DNA of 64,000 bases. Source: Pseudomonas sp. CC120222-01a. Its GTDB lineage: Bacteria > Pseudomonadota > Gammaproteobacteria > Pseudomonadales > Pseudomonadaceae. The notes beneath the pieces are model-generated. The model searched no databases, was not told where the DNA came from, and saw only the letters and a program-made list of their open reading frames with translations. The DNA lies in NCBI RefSeq assembly GCF_003097235.1, contig NZ_QEQQ01000007.1, forward strand, positions 62,001 to 126,000, written 5' to 3'. The first letter of the stretch is position 1. Each line of letters begins with the position of its first letter. Both the position numbers and the translations under genes were made by a program. Shown one piece after another: positions 8,601 to 17,432 of this stretch.

Positions 8601-9908
8601 TTACCAGCAGATGCCTTGGGTGCGGCTGTCGCTCAGGCCGGGCATGAAGCCGACCAGGTCGATCACCTGCTTGCCGTGGCCGGCTTGCAGGGCGCTGGCG
8701 AAGCGCGGGTCGTTGTTGCCCAGGACGATCACCTCGGCGTCATCGATCACCTGCTGCAGGTCGCTGTGCAGCAGCGACGAAACATGCGGGATCTTCGCTT
8801 CGATGTATTCCTTGTTGGCCCCGTGCACGCGGGCGTACTCGACGTTCTCGTCGAAGATGTGCAGCTGGTAGCCCTTGCCGATCAGGCGCTCGGCCAGTTC
8901 CACCAGGGGGCTTTCGCGCAGGTCGTCGGTGCCGGCCTTGAAGGCCAGGCCGAGCAGGGCGATCTTGCGTTTGTCCTGGCGCTCGATCAGGTCGAAGGCG
9001 TTCTGCACTTGCGACACGTTGCTGGCCATCAGCGAATCGAGCAACGGCGCTTTCACGTCCAGGCTGGCGGCGCGGTAGGTGAGGGCGCGCACGTCCTTGG
9101 GCAGGCACGAGCCGCCGAAGGCAAAGCCCGGGCGCAGGTAGTAGCGCGACAGGTTGAGTTTGTGGTCCTGGCAGACCACATCCATCACCTCGCGGCCATC
9201 GACGCCGGCAGCCTTGGCGATGTTGCCGATCTCGTTGGCGAAGGTGACCTTGGTCGCGTGCCACACGTTGCAGGTGTACTTGATCATCTCGGCGACTTCG
9301 ATCGACTTGCGGATCACCGGGGCATCAAGGCCGTTGTATAGCGACTCGAGGAGGTCGCCGGACTGGCTGTCCAGTTCGCCGATCACGGTCATGGCCGGGA
9401 AGTCGTAGTCCTGGATCGCCGTGCTTTCACGCAGGAATTCCGGGTTGACCGCCACACCGAAGTCGACGCCGGCCTGTTTGCCCGAGTACTGCTCAAGGAT
9501 CGGTACCACCACGTTCTTCACCGTGCCTGGCAGCACGGTACTGCGCACCACCACGGTGTGGCGGCTGCCCTTGTCGCGCAGGGCGGTGCCGATTTCCCGG
9601 CAGACCGCTTCCATGTACACCAGGTCGAGGTCGCCGTTCTTCTTGCTCGGGGTGCCGACGCACAGCAGCGACAGGTCGGTGGCGAGGATCGCCGCCTGCA
9701 CGTCGGTGGTGCCGCGCAGGCGGCCCTTGCTGACGCCGTCCTGCAGCAGCTGTTCCAGGCCCGGTTCGACGATCGGTGACTTGCCCTGGTTGATCAGGTC
9801 GATTTTCGCCGGGGAAATGTCCACCCCCAGCACATTGTGGCCGCGGGCCGACAGGCAGCCCGCGCAGACTGCGCCAACATAGCCAAGTCCAAAGATACTG
9901 ATGTTCAT
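8601..9908 (-). CDS. algD: AlgD, GDP-mannose 6-dehydrogenase
   Basis: This is the first gene of the alginate operon. It oxidises GDP-mannose to GDP-mannuronate, the committed precursor step. The 435-residue protein has the N-terminal NAD-binding start MNISIFGLGYVG with the G-x-G-x-x-G fold and the UDP/GDP-sugar dehydrogenase active-site motif GGSCLPKD, whose Cys is the thiohemiacetal nucleophile. The ATG at 9908 is preferred to a start seven codons earlier because the Rossmann fold begins right there and GGGA lies upstream. A 526-bp non-coding region with an AlgU-like promoter lies ahead of it. Confidence 0.95.
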   Translation of the reverse strand: MNISIFGLGYVGAVCAGCLSARGHNVLGVDISPAKIDLINQGKSPIVEPGLEQLLQDGVSKGRLRGTTDVQAAILATDLSLLCVGTPSKKNGDLDLVYMEAVCREIGTALRDKGSRHTVVVRSTVLPGTVKNVVVPILEQYSGKQAGVDFGVAVNPEFLRESTAIQDYDFPAMTVIGELDSQSGDLLESLYNGLDAPVIRKSIEVAEMIKYTCNVWHATKVTFANEIGNIAKAAGVDGREVMDVVCQDHKLNLSRYYLRPGFAFGGSCLPKDVRALTYRAASLDVKAPLLDSLMASNVSQVQNAFDLIERQDKRKIALLGLAFKAGTDDLRESPLVELAERLIGKGYQLHIFDENVEYARVHGANKEYIEAKIPHVSSLLHSDLQQVIDDAEVIVLGNNDPRFASALQAGHGKQVIDLVGFMPGLSDSRTQGICW

Positions 9909-10434
9909 AGGTCCCTCTCCCTGGGGCACGGCAAAGCCGGCCGAGATACATCGTTCATGAAGTTGTCGAAATGGCAGGCGCGCAGAATTAAGCCGCGCTC
10001 GGAAGTGGCGTTGCAGGCTGTTTCTTAGTGGTCTTTTTACAGCCTAATGGCGTTTTTATTTTTATTGCAAGCTTTGATATTGGCTTGTTTGAAAATAACT
10101 TAAACGCCTCGTGTTAAAGTTTAAAAACTCTTTAAAATCAATAAGTTAAAGTTGTTGTTAGTTGGGCGTCAAAAAAATGATATCGCCGCGCATGGCAATA
10201 AAGTGACGCCAAAGGTGTGGCGCCCGCTCTGTTTTCTTCTTGCGCTGCACCGCCTGAATTACGCTGTTGGAACGTACGAAACCCCTGTCAATCAAGGCCT
10301 CGCAGGGCCGGGTGGTGGCGCAATACTGGCTTGCGACGCTGGCCGGCGATGGGCATAGTGACCACACAGTCTGCAACTGCTTACAGGATTGTGAGCAGCA
10401 CCCATGACGGCAAAGGAACAAGGAGAAACGTCAT
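9909..10434. other. Non-coding algD upstream region
   Basis: No convincing gene is present. The part at 10030-10170 is strikingly A+T-rich, with many TTAAA/TTTAA steps, against a GC-rich background. That is typical of bendable regulatory DNA ahead of algD, where AlgR, AmrZ and IHF act in relatives. Specific operators for those proteins could not be assigned. Short open frames at 10152-10591 have no family features. Confidence 0.6.
9982..10008 (-). promoter_or_regulatory. Candidate AlgU (sigma-22) promoter of algD
   Basis: Read on the minus strand, CCACTT, a 16-bp spacer and TCTGC match the AlgU/RpoE-type consensus GAACTT-N16/17-TCTGA at 4 of 6 and 4 of 5 positions. It ends 73 bp ahead of the algD start. 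AlgU control of algD is established in P. aeruginosa; this site is inferred from the match alone. Confidence 0.45.
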
Positions 10435-10809
10435 ATGAAAGGACTCGGTCCACGGCTGCGCGAAGAGCGTGAACGGCTGGGCATGACCCAGCGGGTATTT
10501 GGCGATATCGGCGGCGTCGAGCCCAACGCCCAGGGCAAGTACGAAAGTGGCGAGCGTACGCCACGGGCGGATTACCTGGCGGCGCTGGCAACTCAGGGTG
10601 TGGACGCGCTGTATGTGCTCAGCGGTGAGCGCACGCCAGCACCACTGGAAAGCCTGTCGGCGGATGAAACCGGTCTACTGGGCGCATTTCGGCGTTTGCC
10701 GGCGGCCGACAAGGCGGCTTTGTGGCATTTGCTGGGGCGCCTGGTGGGTGAGGGCAGTGGTAGTGAGTTGATGCGACAGCCGCGTCATGAGCGCCAGACG
10801 TTTCTGTAG
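10435..10809 (+). CDS. Small XRE-family helix-turn-helix regulator
   Basis: This 124-residue protein has an N-terminal Cro/CI-type helix-turn-helix at about residues 5-60. Helix two starts at MTQRVFGDIGGVEPNAQ and is followed by the conserved Y-E-x-G-x-R-x-P element. The C-terminal half is a helical extension without a recognised domain. A good ribosome binding site, AAGGAG, precedes the ATG. It lies between algD and gacA and is transcribed towards gacA with a 78-bp gap. The target is unknown; such short XRE proteins are often core genes in this location in Pseudomonas. Confidence 0.8.
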   Translation: MKGLGPRLREERERLGMTQRVFGDIGGVEPNAQGKYESGERTPRADYLAALATQGVDALYVLSGERTPAPLESLSADETGLLGAFRRLPAADKAALWHLLGRLVGEGSGSELMRQPRHERQTFL

Positions 10810-10887
10810 GAAGTTTTACGCTAGGTCCGCCATGAAAAATTTTGTTAAGGTGGCGGGATCCAATCGCCCTGTTGACGAGGTGTCTGC

Positions 10888-11526
10888 TTGATTAGGGTCC
10901 TAGTGGTCGACGATCACGATCTGGTTCGAACCGGTATTACTCGCATGCTGGCCGATATCGATGGCCTGCAGGTGGTGGGTGAGGCGGATTCGGGCGAGTC
11001 GGCGCTGAAACTCGCCCGGGAACTGAAACCTGACGTCGTGCTGATGGACGTGAAGATGCCCGGGATCGGCGGCCTGGAAGCCACCCGCAAGCTGCTGCGC
11101 AGCCACCCTGACATCAAGGTGGTGGCAGTCACCGTGTGTGAAGAAGACCCGTTCCCCACCCGCCTGATGCAGGCCGGCGCTGCCGGTTATCTGACCAAGG
11201 GCGCCGGGCTGGACGAAATGGTCCAGGCCATTCGCCTGGCGTTTGCCGGCCAACGCTATATCAGCCCGCAGATTGCCCAGCAGCTGGCGCTCAAGTCGTT
11301 CCAGCCGCAAGCGTCGCCGTTCGATGCGCTGTCGGAGCGGGAAATCCAGATCGCCCTGATGATTGTTGGCTGCCAGAAAGTGCAGATCATCTCCGACAAG
11401 TTGTGCCTGTCGCCCAAGACCGTCAATACTTACCGCTATCGGATCTTCGAAAAACTCTCGGTCACCAGCGACGTCGAATTGACCTTGCTGGCCGTTCGCC
11501 ACGGTATGGTTGACGCAAGCCTGTAA
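10888..11526 (+). CDS. gacA: GacA, global response regulator (LuxR/FixJ type)
   Basis: This 212-residue two-component response regulator is paired with the sensor GacS in the Gac/Rsm pathway, which controls secondary metabolism, motility and biofilm through small RNAs. The receiver domain (residues 1-120) has D8/D9 and the phospho-acceptor D54 in LMDVKMPG. A LuxR-type helix-turn-helix follows (about residues 145-205; LSPKTVNTYRYRI). Translation starts at TTG (10888), the start usually assigned for Pseudomonas gacA. It is 6 bp ahead of uvrC, the classical gacA-uvrC order. Confidence 0.95.
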   Translation: MIRVLVVDDHDLVRTGITRMLADIDGLQVVGEADSGESALKLARELKPDVVLMDVKMPGIGGLEATRKLLRSHPDIKVVAVTVCEEDPFPTRLMQAGAAGYLTKGAGLDEMVQAIRLAFAGQRYISPQIAQQLALKSFQPQASPFDALSEREIQIALMIVGCQKVQIISDKLCLSPKTVNTYRYRIFEKLSVTSDVELTLLAVRHGMVDASL

Positions 11527-11532
11527 ACCTTC

Positions 11533-13356
11533 ATGTCACAAGTCTTTGATGCCAGCGCATTCCTGGCGACCTGCAGTGGTCGCCCGGGCGTTTACCGGAT
11601 GTTCGACGCCGAGGCGCGGCTGCTCTACGTGGGCAAGGCCAAGAACCTCAAGAAGCGCCTGGCCAGCTATTTCCGCAAGACCGGCCTGGCGCCGAAAACC
11701 GCCGCGCTGGTGGGGCGCATCGCCCAGGTCGAAACCACCATCACTGCCAACGAGACCGAGGCGCTGCTGCTCGAGCAGAACCTGATCAAACAGTGGCGCC
11801 CGCCCTACAACATCCTGTTGCGCGACGATAAGTCCTATCCCTACGTGTTCCTGTCGGACGGTGAATTCCCACGCCTGGGCATTCACCGTGGGGCAAAGAA
11901 AGCCAAGGGGCGCTATTTCGGGCCGTATCCGAGTGCGGGTGCCATTCGCGAGAGCCTCAGCCTGCTGCAGAAGGCCTTTTCGGTGCGCCAGTGTGAAGAC
12001 AGCTACTTCGCCAACCGCACCCGCCCGTGCCTGCAATACCAGATCAAGCGCTGCAAAGGCCCGTGCACCAACCTGGTCACGCCCGAGGAATATGCCGAGG
12101 ACGTGCGTCACTCGGTGATGTTCCTTGAGGGCCGCAGCCAGCAGTTGGGTAACGAGCTCAACGAGGAAATGGAAAAGGCCGCGATGGCCTTGAACTTCGA
12201 GAAGGCCGCCGAACTGCGCGACCAGATTGCCTTGTTGCGCCGGGTCCAGGACCAGCAGTACATGGAAGGCGGCTCCGGCGATGTCGATGTGGTCGCTGCT
12301 TTCGTCAACCCGGGCGGTGCCTGCGTGCACTTGATCAGCGTGCGTGGCGGCCGGGTGCTGGGCAGCAAGAACTTCTTCCCACAGGTGGGTATCGAGGAGG
12401 AGGTGGCCGAAGTCATGGCCGCGTTCCTGTCGCAGTACTACCTGGGCAATGCCGAGCGCGAGCTGCCTGGCGAGTTGATCGTCAACGTGGTGCACGAAGA
12501 CTTCGAGGCCATCACCGAGGCCGTGCAGAGCCTGCGCGGCCGCGAGCTGACCATCAGCCACCGCGTTCGCGGCACCCGTGCGCGCTGGCAGCAGTTGGCA
12601 GTAACCAACGCCGAGCAGGCGCTCAATGCCCGCCTGGCCAACCGCCAGCACATGGCCGCACGCTTCGAGGCCCTGGCCGAAGTGCTCGGCCTGGATGAAG
12701 TGCCGCAGCGCCTGGAGTGCTATGACATCAGCCACTCCAGCGGTGAAGCCACGGTGGCCAGCTGCGTGGTGTTCGGCCCCGAAGGCCCGATCAAGTCGGA
12801 TTACCGCCGCTTCAATATCGAAGGCGTTACCGGCGGCGACGACTATGCCGCCATGCACCAGGCCCTGACCCGGCGTTATGGGCGGATCAAGGACGGCGAG
12901 GGCAAGTTGCCCGACGTGCTGCTGGTGGACGGCGGCAAGGGCCAGTTGAACATGGCCCGCGAAGTGATGCAGGAGTTGGCCTTCACCGACCTGACCCTGC
13001 TCGGCGTGGCCAAGGGCGTGACCCGCAAGGCCGGCTTCGAGACCCTGTACCTCAACGACGTGGCCCACGAGTTCACCCTCAAGGGCGACAACCCGGCGCT
13101 GCACCTGATCCAGCAGATCCGCGACGAAGCCCACCGTTTTGCCATCACCGGTCACCGTGCCCGGCGCGGCAAGGCCCGCCGTACCTCAAGCCTGGAAGAC
13201 GTCGCGGGGGTAGGGCCCAAGCGCCGCCGCGACCTGCTGAAACACTTCGGCGGCCTGCAGGAGCTCAACCGCGCCAGTATCGATGAGATCGCCAAAGCCC
13301 CCGGCATCAGTAAAAAGCTTGCCGAGTCGATTTATGCCAGCCTGCATAGCGAGTAG
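11533..13356 (+). CDS. uvrC: UvrC, excinuclease ABC subunit C
   Basis: This 607-residue nucleotide-excision-repair endonuclease makes the two incisions around a lesion held by UvrB. Domains in order are the GIY-YIG nuclease (residues about 15-95; GVYRMFD and LLYVGKA), a Cys-rich region, the UVR motif that binds UvrB (about 205-240; [12 protein letters not shown]), the RNase H-like endonuclease domain (about 380-540), and a C-terminal double helix-hairpin-helix ([16 protein letters not shown]). Length and order are normal. The gene is downstream of gacA in a conserved operon. Confidence 0.97.
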   Translation: MSQVFDASAFLATCSGRPGVYRMFDAEARLLYVGKAKNLKKRLASYFRKTGLAPKTAALVGRIAQVETTITANETEALLLEQNLIKQWRPPYNILLRDDKSYPYVFLSDGEFPRLGIHRGAKKAKGRYFGPYPSAGAIRESLSLLQKAFSVRQCEDSYFANRTRPCLQYQIKRCKGPCTNLVTPEEYAEDVRHSVMFLEGRSQQLGNELNEEMEKAAMALNFEKAAELRDQIALLRRVQDQQYMEGGSGDVDVVAAFVNPGGACVHLISVRGGRVLGSKNFFPQVGIEEEVAEVMAAFLSQYYLGNAERELPGELIVNVVHEDFEAITEAVQSLRGRELTISHRVRGTRARWQQLAVTNAEQALNARLANRQHMAARFEALAEVLGLDEVPQRLECYDISHSSGEATVASCVVFGPEGPIKSDYRRFNIEGVTGGDDYAAMHQALTRRYGRIKDGEGKLPDVLLVDGGKGQLNMAREVMQELAFTDLTLLGVAKGVTRKAGFETLYLNDVAHEFTLKGDNPALHLIQQIRDEAHRFAITGHRARRGKARRTSSLEDVAGVGPKRRRDLLKHFGGLQELNRASIDEIAKAPGISKKLAESIYASLHSE

Positions 13357-13389
13357 AATGCCGGGCTCAACCCGCAGCCAGTCGTACCG

Positions 13390-13950
13390 ATGAATATTCC
13401 AAACCTGCTCACCGTTCTACGCGTCCTGCTCATCCCGATCTTCATCCTGCTGTTCTATGTGCCCTATCACTGGAGCTACATGGCCGCCAGCACGGTGTTC
13501 GCCATCGCCGCCGCCACCGACTGGCTGGACGGCTACCTGGCGCGTCGCCTGCAGCAGAGCACCCCGTTCGGCGCCTTCCTCGACCCTGTGGCCGACAAGC
13601 TGATGGTGGCGGTAGCCCTGGTGCTGCTGGTGCAGGTGCACGCCAACTTCTGGCTGACCCTGCCGGCGGCGGTGATCATCGGCCGCGAAATCGTCGTTTC
13701 GGCGCTGCGCGAGTGGATGGCCGAACTGGGGGCGAGGGCGCACGTGGCGGTGTCCAACCTCGGCAAGTGGAAGACTGCGGCGCAGATGCTGGCGCTGGTG
13801 ATCCTGCTGGCCAACCCGCCGGTGGTGAGCTTCTGGGTGGTACTGGGCTATGGCCTGCTGCTGGTGGCCGCTGCCCTGACCCTGTGGTCGATGGTGCACT
13901 ACCTGGTAGCTGCCTGGCCGCACCTGCGGGAAGGCTCCGAGCAAAAATAA
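13390..13950 (+). CDS. pgsA: PgsA, CDP-diacylglycerol-glycerol-3-phosphate phosphatidyltransferase
   Basis: This 186-residue inner-membrane enzyme makes phosphatidylglycerol phosphate. The CDP-alcohol phosphatidyltransferase signature D-G-x2-A-R-x8-G-x3-D-x3-D is complete (DGYLARR, then [12 protein letters not shown]). Hydrophobic segments flank it. It lies 33 bp after uvrC and precedes tRNA-Gly, the same order as in other gammaproteobacteria. Confidence 0.96.
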   Translation: MNIPNLLTVLRVLLIPIFILLFYVPYHWSYMAASTVFAIAAATDWLDGYLARRLQQSTPFGAFLDPVADKLMVAVALVLLVQVHANFWLTLPAAVIIGREIVVSALREWMAELGARAHVAVSNLGKWKTAAQMLALVILLANPPVVSFWVVLGYGLLLVAAALTLWSMVHYLVAAWPHLREGSEQK

Positions 13951-13971
13951 AAGTTTTTTTGAATCAAGGGG

Positions 13972-13999
13972 TTGACGCCGTTTCAGATATCGCTAGAAT
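13972..13999 (+). promoter_or_regulatory. Sigma-70 promoter for tRNA-Gly
   Basis: TTGACG at 13972-13977, a 16-bp spacer and TAGAAT at 13994-13999 place a start point a few bases before the tRNA at 14015. Confidence 0.7.
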
Positions 14000-14014
14000 G
14001 GCACCCATCACGAC

Positions 14015-14090
<76 letters not shown>

Positions 14091-14132
14091 GTTATAGATC
14101 TACAGAGTTCCATCGAAGTCTGTAAGTCGTTG

Positions 14133-14158
14133 AAAAAAGGGCCTTAGGGCCCTTTTTT
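14133..14158 (+). terminator. Rho-independent terminator after tRNA-Gly
   Basis: AAAAAAGGGCC, a short TTA loop, and GGCCCTTTTTT form a hairpin ending in a T run, 43 bp after the tRNA. The symmetry with A and T runs would let it work in both directions. Confidence 0.85.
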
Positions 14159-14311
14159 CGTTCCAGCGGGAACCACCAAAAACCGGTAGTATCCGGGCAT
14201 TTTAAGGCCAGATTTAAGGCCAGAATTGGAAATGCCTCAATTCGCTTTTCCGGTGGAGCTTGGTGGAGCACGAGACGAGCATTTGGCCTCTGACAGGTTC
14301 AGGAGGTCACC

Positions 14312-16111
14312 ATGGCACTCTCGGAGATGGCGATTCGGCACGCCCGGGTCACCGGCAAGGACTACACGCTCGCTGACAGCGATGGCCTGATTCTTCATAT
14401 CACCGCGCAAGGTGGAAAGGTCTGGCATTTCCGTTACTACTGGGCTGGCAAGCAGAAGCGCATGTCGTTCGGCAGTTATCCTCAGCTCGGGCTGCGGGAT
14501 GCGCGCACCAAGCGGGATGAAGCGCGATCGTTGATAGCACAAGGCACGAATCCAAGCGAGCAACGCAAGCAACAGCGTCTTGCAGTTCGCCTATCCAGCG
14601 ATCATGCCTTCGAGGCCGTGTTCAATCAGTGGGTCGCCTTCCGCCGCTTGAGCCTCAAAGAGGGGCGTCAGAGCACGCTGTCACAGATGCTGCGCATCTT
14701 CGCCAAAGATATTCTTCCCCACATCGGCGACCGCTCCATTCATGACGTCACCCGGCATGTGCTCATGGAGGTGCTGGATCGGATTGAGTCTCGCGGCGCA
14801 TTTACCACGGCGGAAAAGTGCCGGACCTGGCTCAATCAACTGTTCCGCTATGCGCTGGTGCGCATCCCTGGCCTCGAGCATAACCCTGCGGCCGATCTGG
14901 ATGTCGTGGCGATGCCGAAGCCTCCAGTGGAGCATAATCCTTTCCTGCGTATGGCTGAGCTGCCCCCGCTGCTAAGTAAACTACGTACTTATCACGGCGG
15001 TCAGCAGACCCTATTGGGTATTTGGCTTCTGCTACTCACTGGTGTACGTACCGGTGAGCTGCGGTTGGCGACGCCGGATCAATTCGACTTGGAGCGTCGG
15101 CTGTGGGTGATACCGCCAGAGGTGGTCAAGCAGTTGCAGCTCAAGATGCGCAAGAGCCGTAGCAGCGCTTCCAAAGTGCCCCCATACATCGTTCCGTTGT
15201 CAGTCCAGGCGATCGAAGTGGTGAGCCTGCTGCTTGAACGTATAGTGCCCGCGCAGCGGTATTTACTTGCCCATCGAAGCGACTTGAGCAAACGCATCAG
15301 CGAGAACACTCTGAACAGTGCGCTGCGGCGTATGGGCTTTGCTGACAGGCTCACCGGGCATGGCATGCGAGCTACCATCTCAACAGCCCTCAACGAGATC
15401 GGTTACCCGAAAGCATGGGTTGACGCACAGCTTTCACACGCCGATCCCGATAGGGTCAGCGCTTCGTACAATCACGCCGAGTACGTTGAGCAGCGCCGGG
15501 CAATGATGCAGGACTGGGCGAATCGACTAGATCTCTGTGCGCAAGGGCATGTAAAGGCAGCGGAAGCGCCCTTGACGATACGCTTGGAAGGGAGCGCTTC
15601 CTTGTCAGTGCATTCCGGAGTCCAGCAGGCTGTTTCAATGCCCAATGTTCTCGTACATCCCGATCAAAAAGAGGGCCGGTATTCTAGAAGTGAGAGGAGG
15701 CCGTCGGGAGTGGCGTTCCAAGCTGACGTTACAGGTCGAGAAATCTCCGGCATCCAAAAAGAGCGTGTCGACATGCTTGCTATCTATGAGGCGCCAACTA
15801 CTCTTCCACTCCCTGTGTTCGCCCGGCTGGCAGGCAAGTCGCGCGATCAACTGAATCGTGATATCAAGGCGCGTAGGTTGCTTTCCCTCAGCCTTGGTAA
15901 TAGGGGGCAGCGCATTCCCGATTGGCAACTAGACCCTTTAAAGCTCAAGCTGGTGGTTGCAGTTTTCGAAGCGTTGCCAGCCATGAGCTCTTGGGATGCT
16001 TATCGTATGTTAGGCGAACCCCATTCCAAATTACGAGGTAGTGCTCCGTACAGTGTCGTCACTCTCAATAATTTCGACGAAGTGCTAAATTTACTTGTAT
16101 CTGGGCGCTAG
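14312..16111 (+). CDS. P4/IntB13-type tyrosine recombinase (island integrase)
   Basis: This 599-residue site-specific integrase has an N-terminal DUF4102 arm-binding domain (residues 1-90; LADSDGLILHITAQGGKVWHFRY would be its core), a central SAM-like domain, and a catalytic domain. Catalytic residues are visible as R in TGVRTGELRL, H-x-x-R in GHGMRATIST, and Tyr in SYNHAEYVEQRR. About 190 residues follow the catalytic domain, an unusually long C-terminal tail also typical of IntB13-like proteins. Adjacency to tRNA-Gly(GCC) fits integration at that gene. The ATG at 14312 has AGGAGG just upstream. No excisionase or transfer genes follow, so whether the element still moves is unknown. Confidence 0.93.
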   Translation: MALSEMAIRHARVTGKDYTLADSDGLILHITAQGGKVWHFRYYWAGKQKRMSFGSYPQLGLRDARTKRDEARSLIAQGTNPSEQRKQQRLAVRLSSDHAFEAVFNQWVAFRRLSLKEGRQSTLSQMLRIFAKDILPHIGDRSIHDVTRHVLMEVLDRIESRGAFTTAEKCRTWLNQLFRYALVRIPGLEHNPAADLDVVAMPKPPVEHNPFLRMAELPPLLSKLRTYHGGQQTLLGIWLLLLTGVRTGELRLATPDQFDLERRLWVIPPEVVKQLQLKMRKSRSSASKVPPYIVPLSVQAIEVVSLLLERIVPAQRYLLAHRSDLSKRISENTLNSALRRMGFADRLTGHGMRATISTALNEIGYPKAWVDAQLSHADPDRVSASYNHAEYVEQRRAMMQDWANRLDLCAQGHVKAAEAPLTIRLEGSASLSVHSGVQQAVSMPNVLVHPDQKEGRYSRSERRPSGVAFQADVTGREISGIQKERVDMLAIYEAPTTLPLPVFARLAGKSRDQLNRDIKARRLLSLSLGNRGQRIPDWQLDPLKLKLVVAVFEALPAMSSWDAYRMLGEPHSKLRGSAPYSVVTLNNFDEVLNLLVSGR

Positions 16112-16228
16112 GGCGATGCTGGTCGCAATGGGGTGTTAGTGGTCTGCATTAAGCCGCAGTTTCGACCCATGCGGATGTCAGCGCTAATTTGCGCGGGCAG
16201 CTTTGTATTCCTAGCTCGCGTCGAATGT

Positions 16229-16256
16229 CATTTTGGAATTCTAGCATTCCAAAATG
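16229..16256. promoter_or_regulatory. Perfect 11-bp inverted repeat upstream of a LysR gene
   Basis: CATTTTGGAAT, a 6-nt gap (TCTAGC) and ATTCCAAAATG lie in the 260-bp gap between the integrase and the LysR gene. There is no T run, so an operator is more likely than a terminator. CTAGCATT within it recurs at 26015-26022 before another LysR gene. Confidence 0.5.
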
Positions 16257-16377
16257 GCATGTTTTTTCTGCGTTGCTCATTCAGCGATGGCTGTTATGAT
16301 TTCTCGTGGGCAGGCGCGAAGCGAGGCCATGCCTAAAATAATTACAAGATAAACATTAAAAGTGGCCTTGATTGAGC

Positions 16378-17316
16378 ATGAAAACCAAAGAGACTGTTGG
16401 GAAGTATAAAGGGTATCGACGTATCATTCCTTCGATGACGGCGCTATTACAATTCGAGGCTGTGGCTCGATTAAGAAGCTTCACTCAAGCTGCCTCTGAG
16501 TTGGGTGTAACTCAGGCTGCAGTAAGTAAACAAATAAAGTTACTAGAGGACAACATTTGCGCGCAGCTGTTTTACAGGGAGCATCGAGGTATTCGGCTTT
16601 CGCATGAAGGGCAGCGCCTATTTGATGTTATTTCAGGCTCGATGCAGAAAATTGCCACTGTATATGACGGTATACGCGAGGGTGAAGCGGCTCAGGAAAT
16701 TGTTTTAACAACTACCGCTGCTTTCTCGCAACTCAGGATCATGCCAAGACTGACTCAGCTTCATGTGTCCGTCCCAGGCGTCCAGCTCCGACTAGCGACC
16801 CAGCTATTCGTAGGAGAGCTACGCAATCGTGATGTCGACGTGGTGGTACGCTATGGCAATGGCGTGTGGGAAGACGGTCGATCCGAGTTCCTCTTTAATG
16901 AGGAGGTTTTCCCTGTTTGCGCCCCTTTGTGGCTTGATCGTCGCGGACCAGTAATAACGCTGGACGAATTAGCAGAAGCTGATCTGTTAGACGCAGAGGT
17001 CACCAAAGAAGGCTGGATGACTTGGCAGGGGTGGTTCAAGGAGCAGGGGGTTGTCTCTCCCAAGCTGCACTACAGTCTTCGGTGTAACCTCTACACTGAT
17101 ACTATTCAGGCAGCCCTCCATGGTCACGGGGTCGCGTTAGGTTGGGGCCGTCTGCTCGACTACTTCCTCGATTCTGGGCAGCTGGTGCGCTTGACCACAT
17201 TTGTCGTGAAACCGCGAGATGCTTACTACATCGTCGTCCCGCACGGGCGCATCGAGACGGCCAGCACCAGGGCTCTAATTGAGTGGTTGCGCGAGCCTTT
17301 CGCAGTGGAGAAATGA
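16378..17316 (+). CDS. LysR-family regulator of the adjacent Rieske oxygenase operon (GcvA-like)
   Basis: This protein of about 312 residues has a winged helix-turn-helix at residues 15-75 (FTQAASELGVTQAAVSKQIK) and a LysR substrate-binding domain after that. The start is either ATG 16378 or TTG 16372; neither has a strong ribosome binding site. It is closely related to the LysR protein at 43901-44824: both begin with KGYRRIIPSM before the helix-turn-helix. A conserved 44-bp box begins 3 bp after its stop codon and leads into the oxygenase gene, so it is the probable activator of 17433-19829. The effector is unknown, probably a quaternary or N-methylated amine. Confidence 0.88.
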   Translation: MKTKETVGKYKGYRRIIPSMTALLQFEAVARLRSFTQAASELGVTQAAVSKQIKLLEDNICAQLFYREHRGIRLSHEGQRLFDVISGSMQKIATVYDGIREGEAAQEIVLTTTAAFSQLRIMPRLTQLHVSVPGVQLRLATQLFVGELRNRDVDVVVRYGNGVWEDGRSEFLFNEEVFPVCAPLWLDRRGPVITLDELAEADLLDAEVTKEGWMTWQGWFKEQGVVSPKLHYSLRCNLYTDTIQAALHGHGVALGWGRLLDYFLDSGQLVRLTTFVVKPRDAYYIVVPHGRIETASTRALIEWLREPFAVEK

Positions 17317-17318
17317 TC

Positions 17319-17385
17319 CATAACCCTAAATCATGCCAGAGTTAAAATTTAGCGCATTGACGCAATTTTTATTGCCTCTGATACT
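17319..17385 (+). promoter_or_regulatory. LysR-type box plus sigma-70 promoter of the intact Rieske oxygenase
   Basis: A 44-bp element (17319-17362) starts CATAAC and ends with the -35 box TTGACG. A 17-bp spacer and -10 GATACT (17380-17385) follow. The same ungapped 44-bp frame is found before the fusion gene (44988-45031; 30 of 44 identical by eye) and before the Rieske-less gene (43849-43892, minus). Confidence 0.7.
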
Positions 17386-17432
17386 TTGCTCACAGCATTC
17401 GTATTGTTCTGACAAAATGCCTGAGGAAAACA

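Noticed and set aside
11536..13155. Minus-strand frame of 539 codons opposite uvrC
   Set aside because: It is a shadow of a well-conserved gene, with no recognisable protein features.
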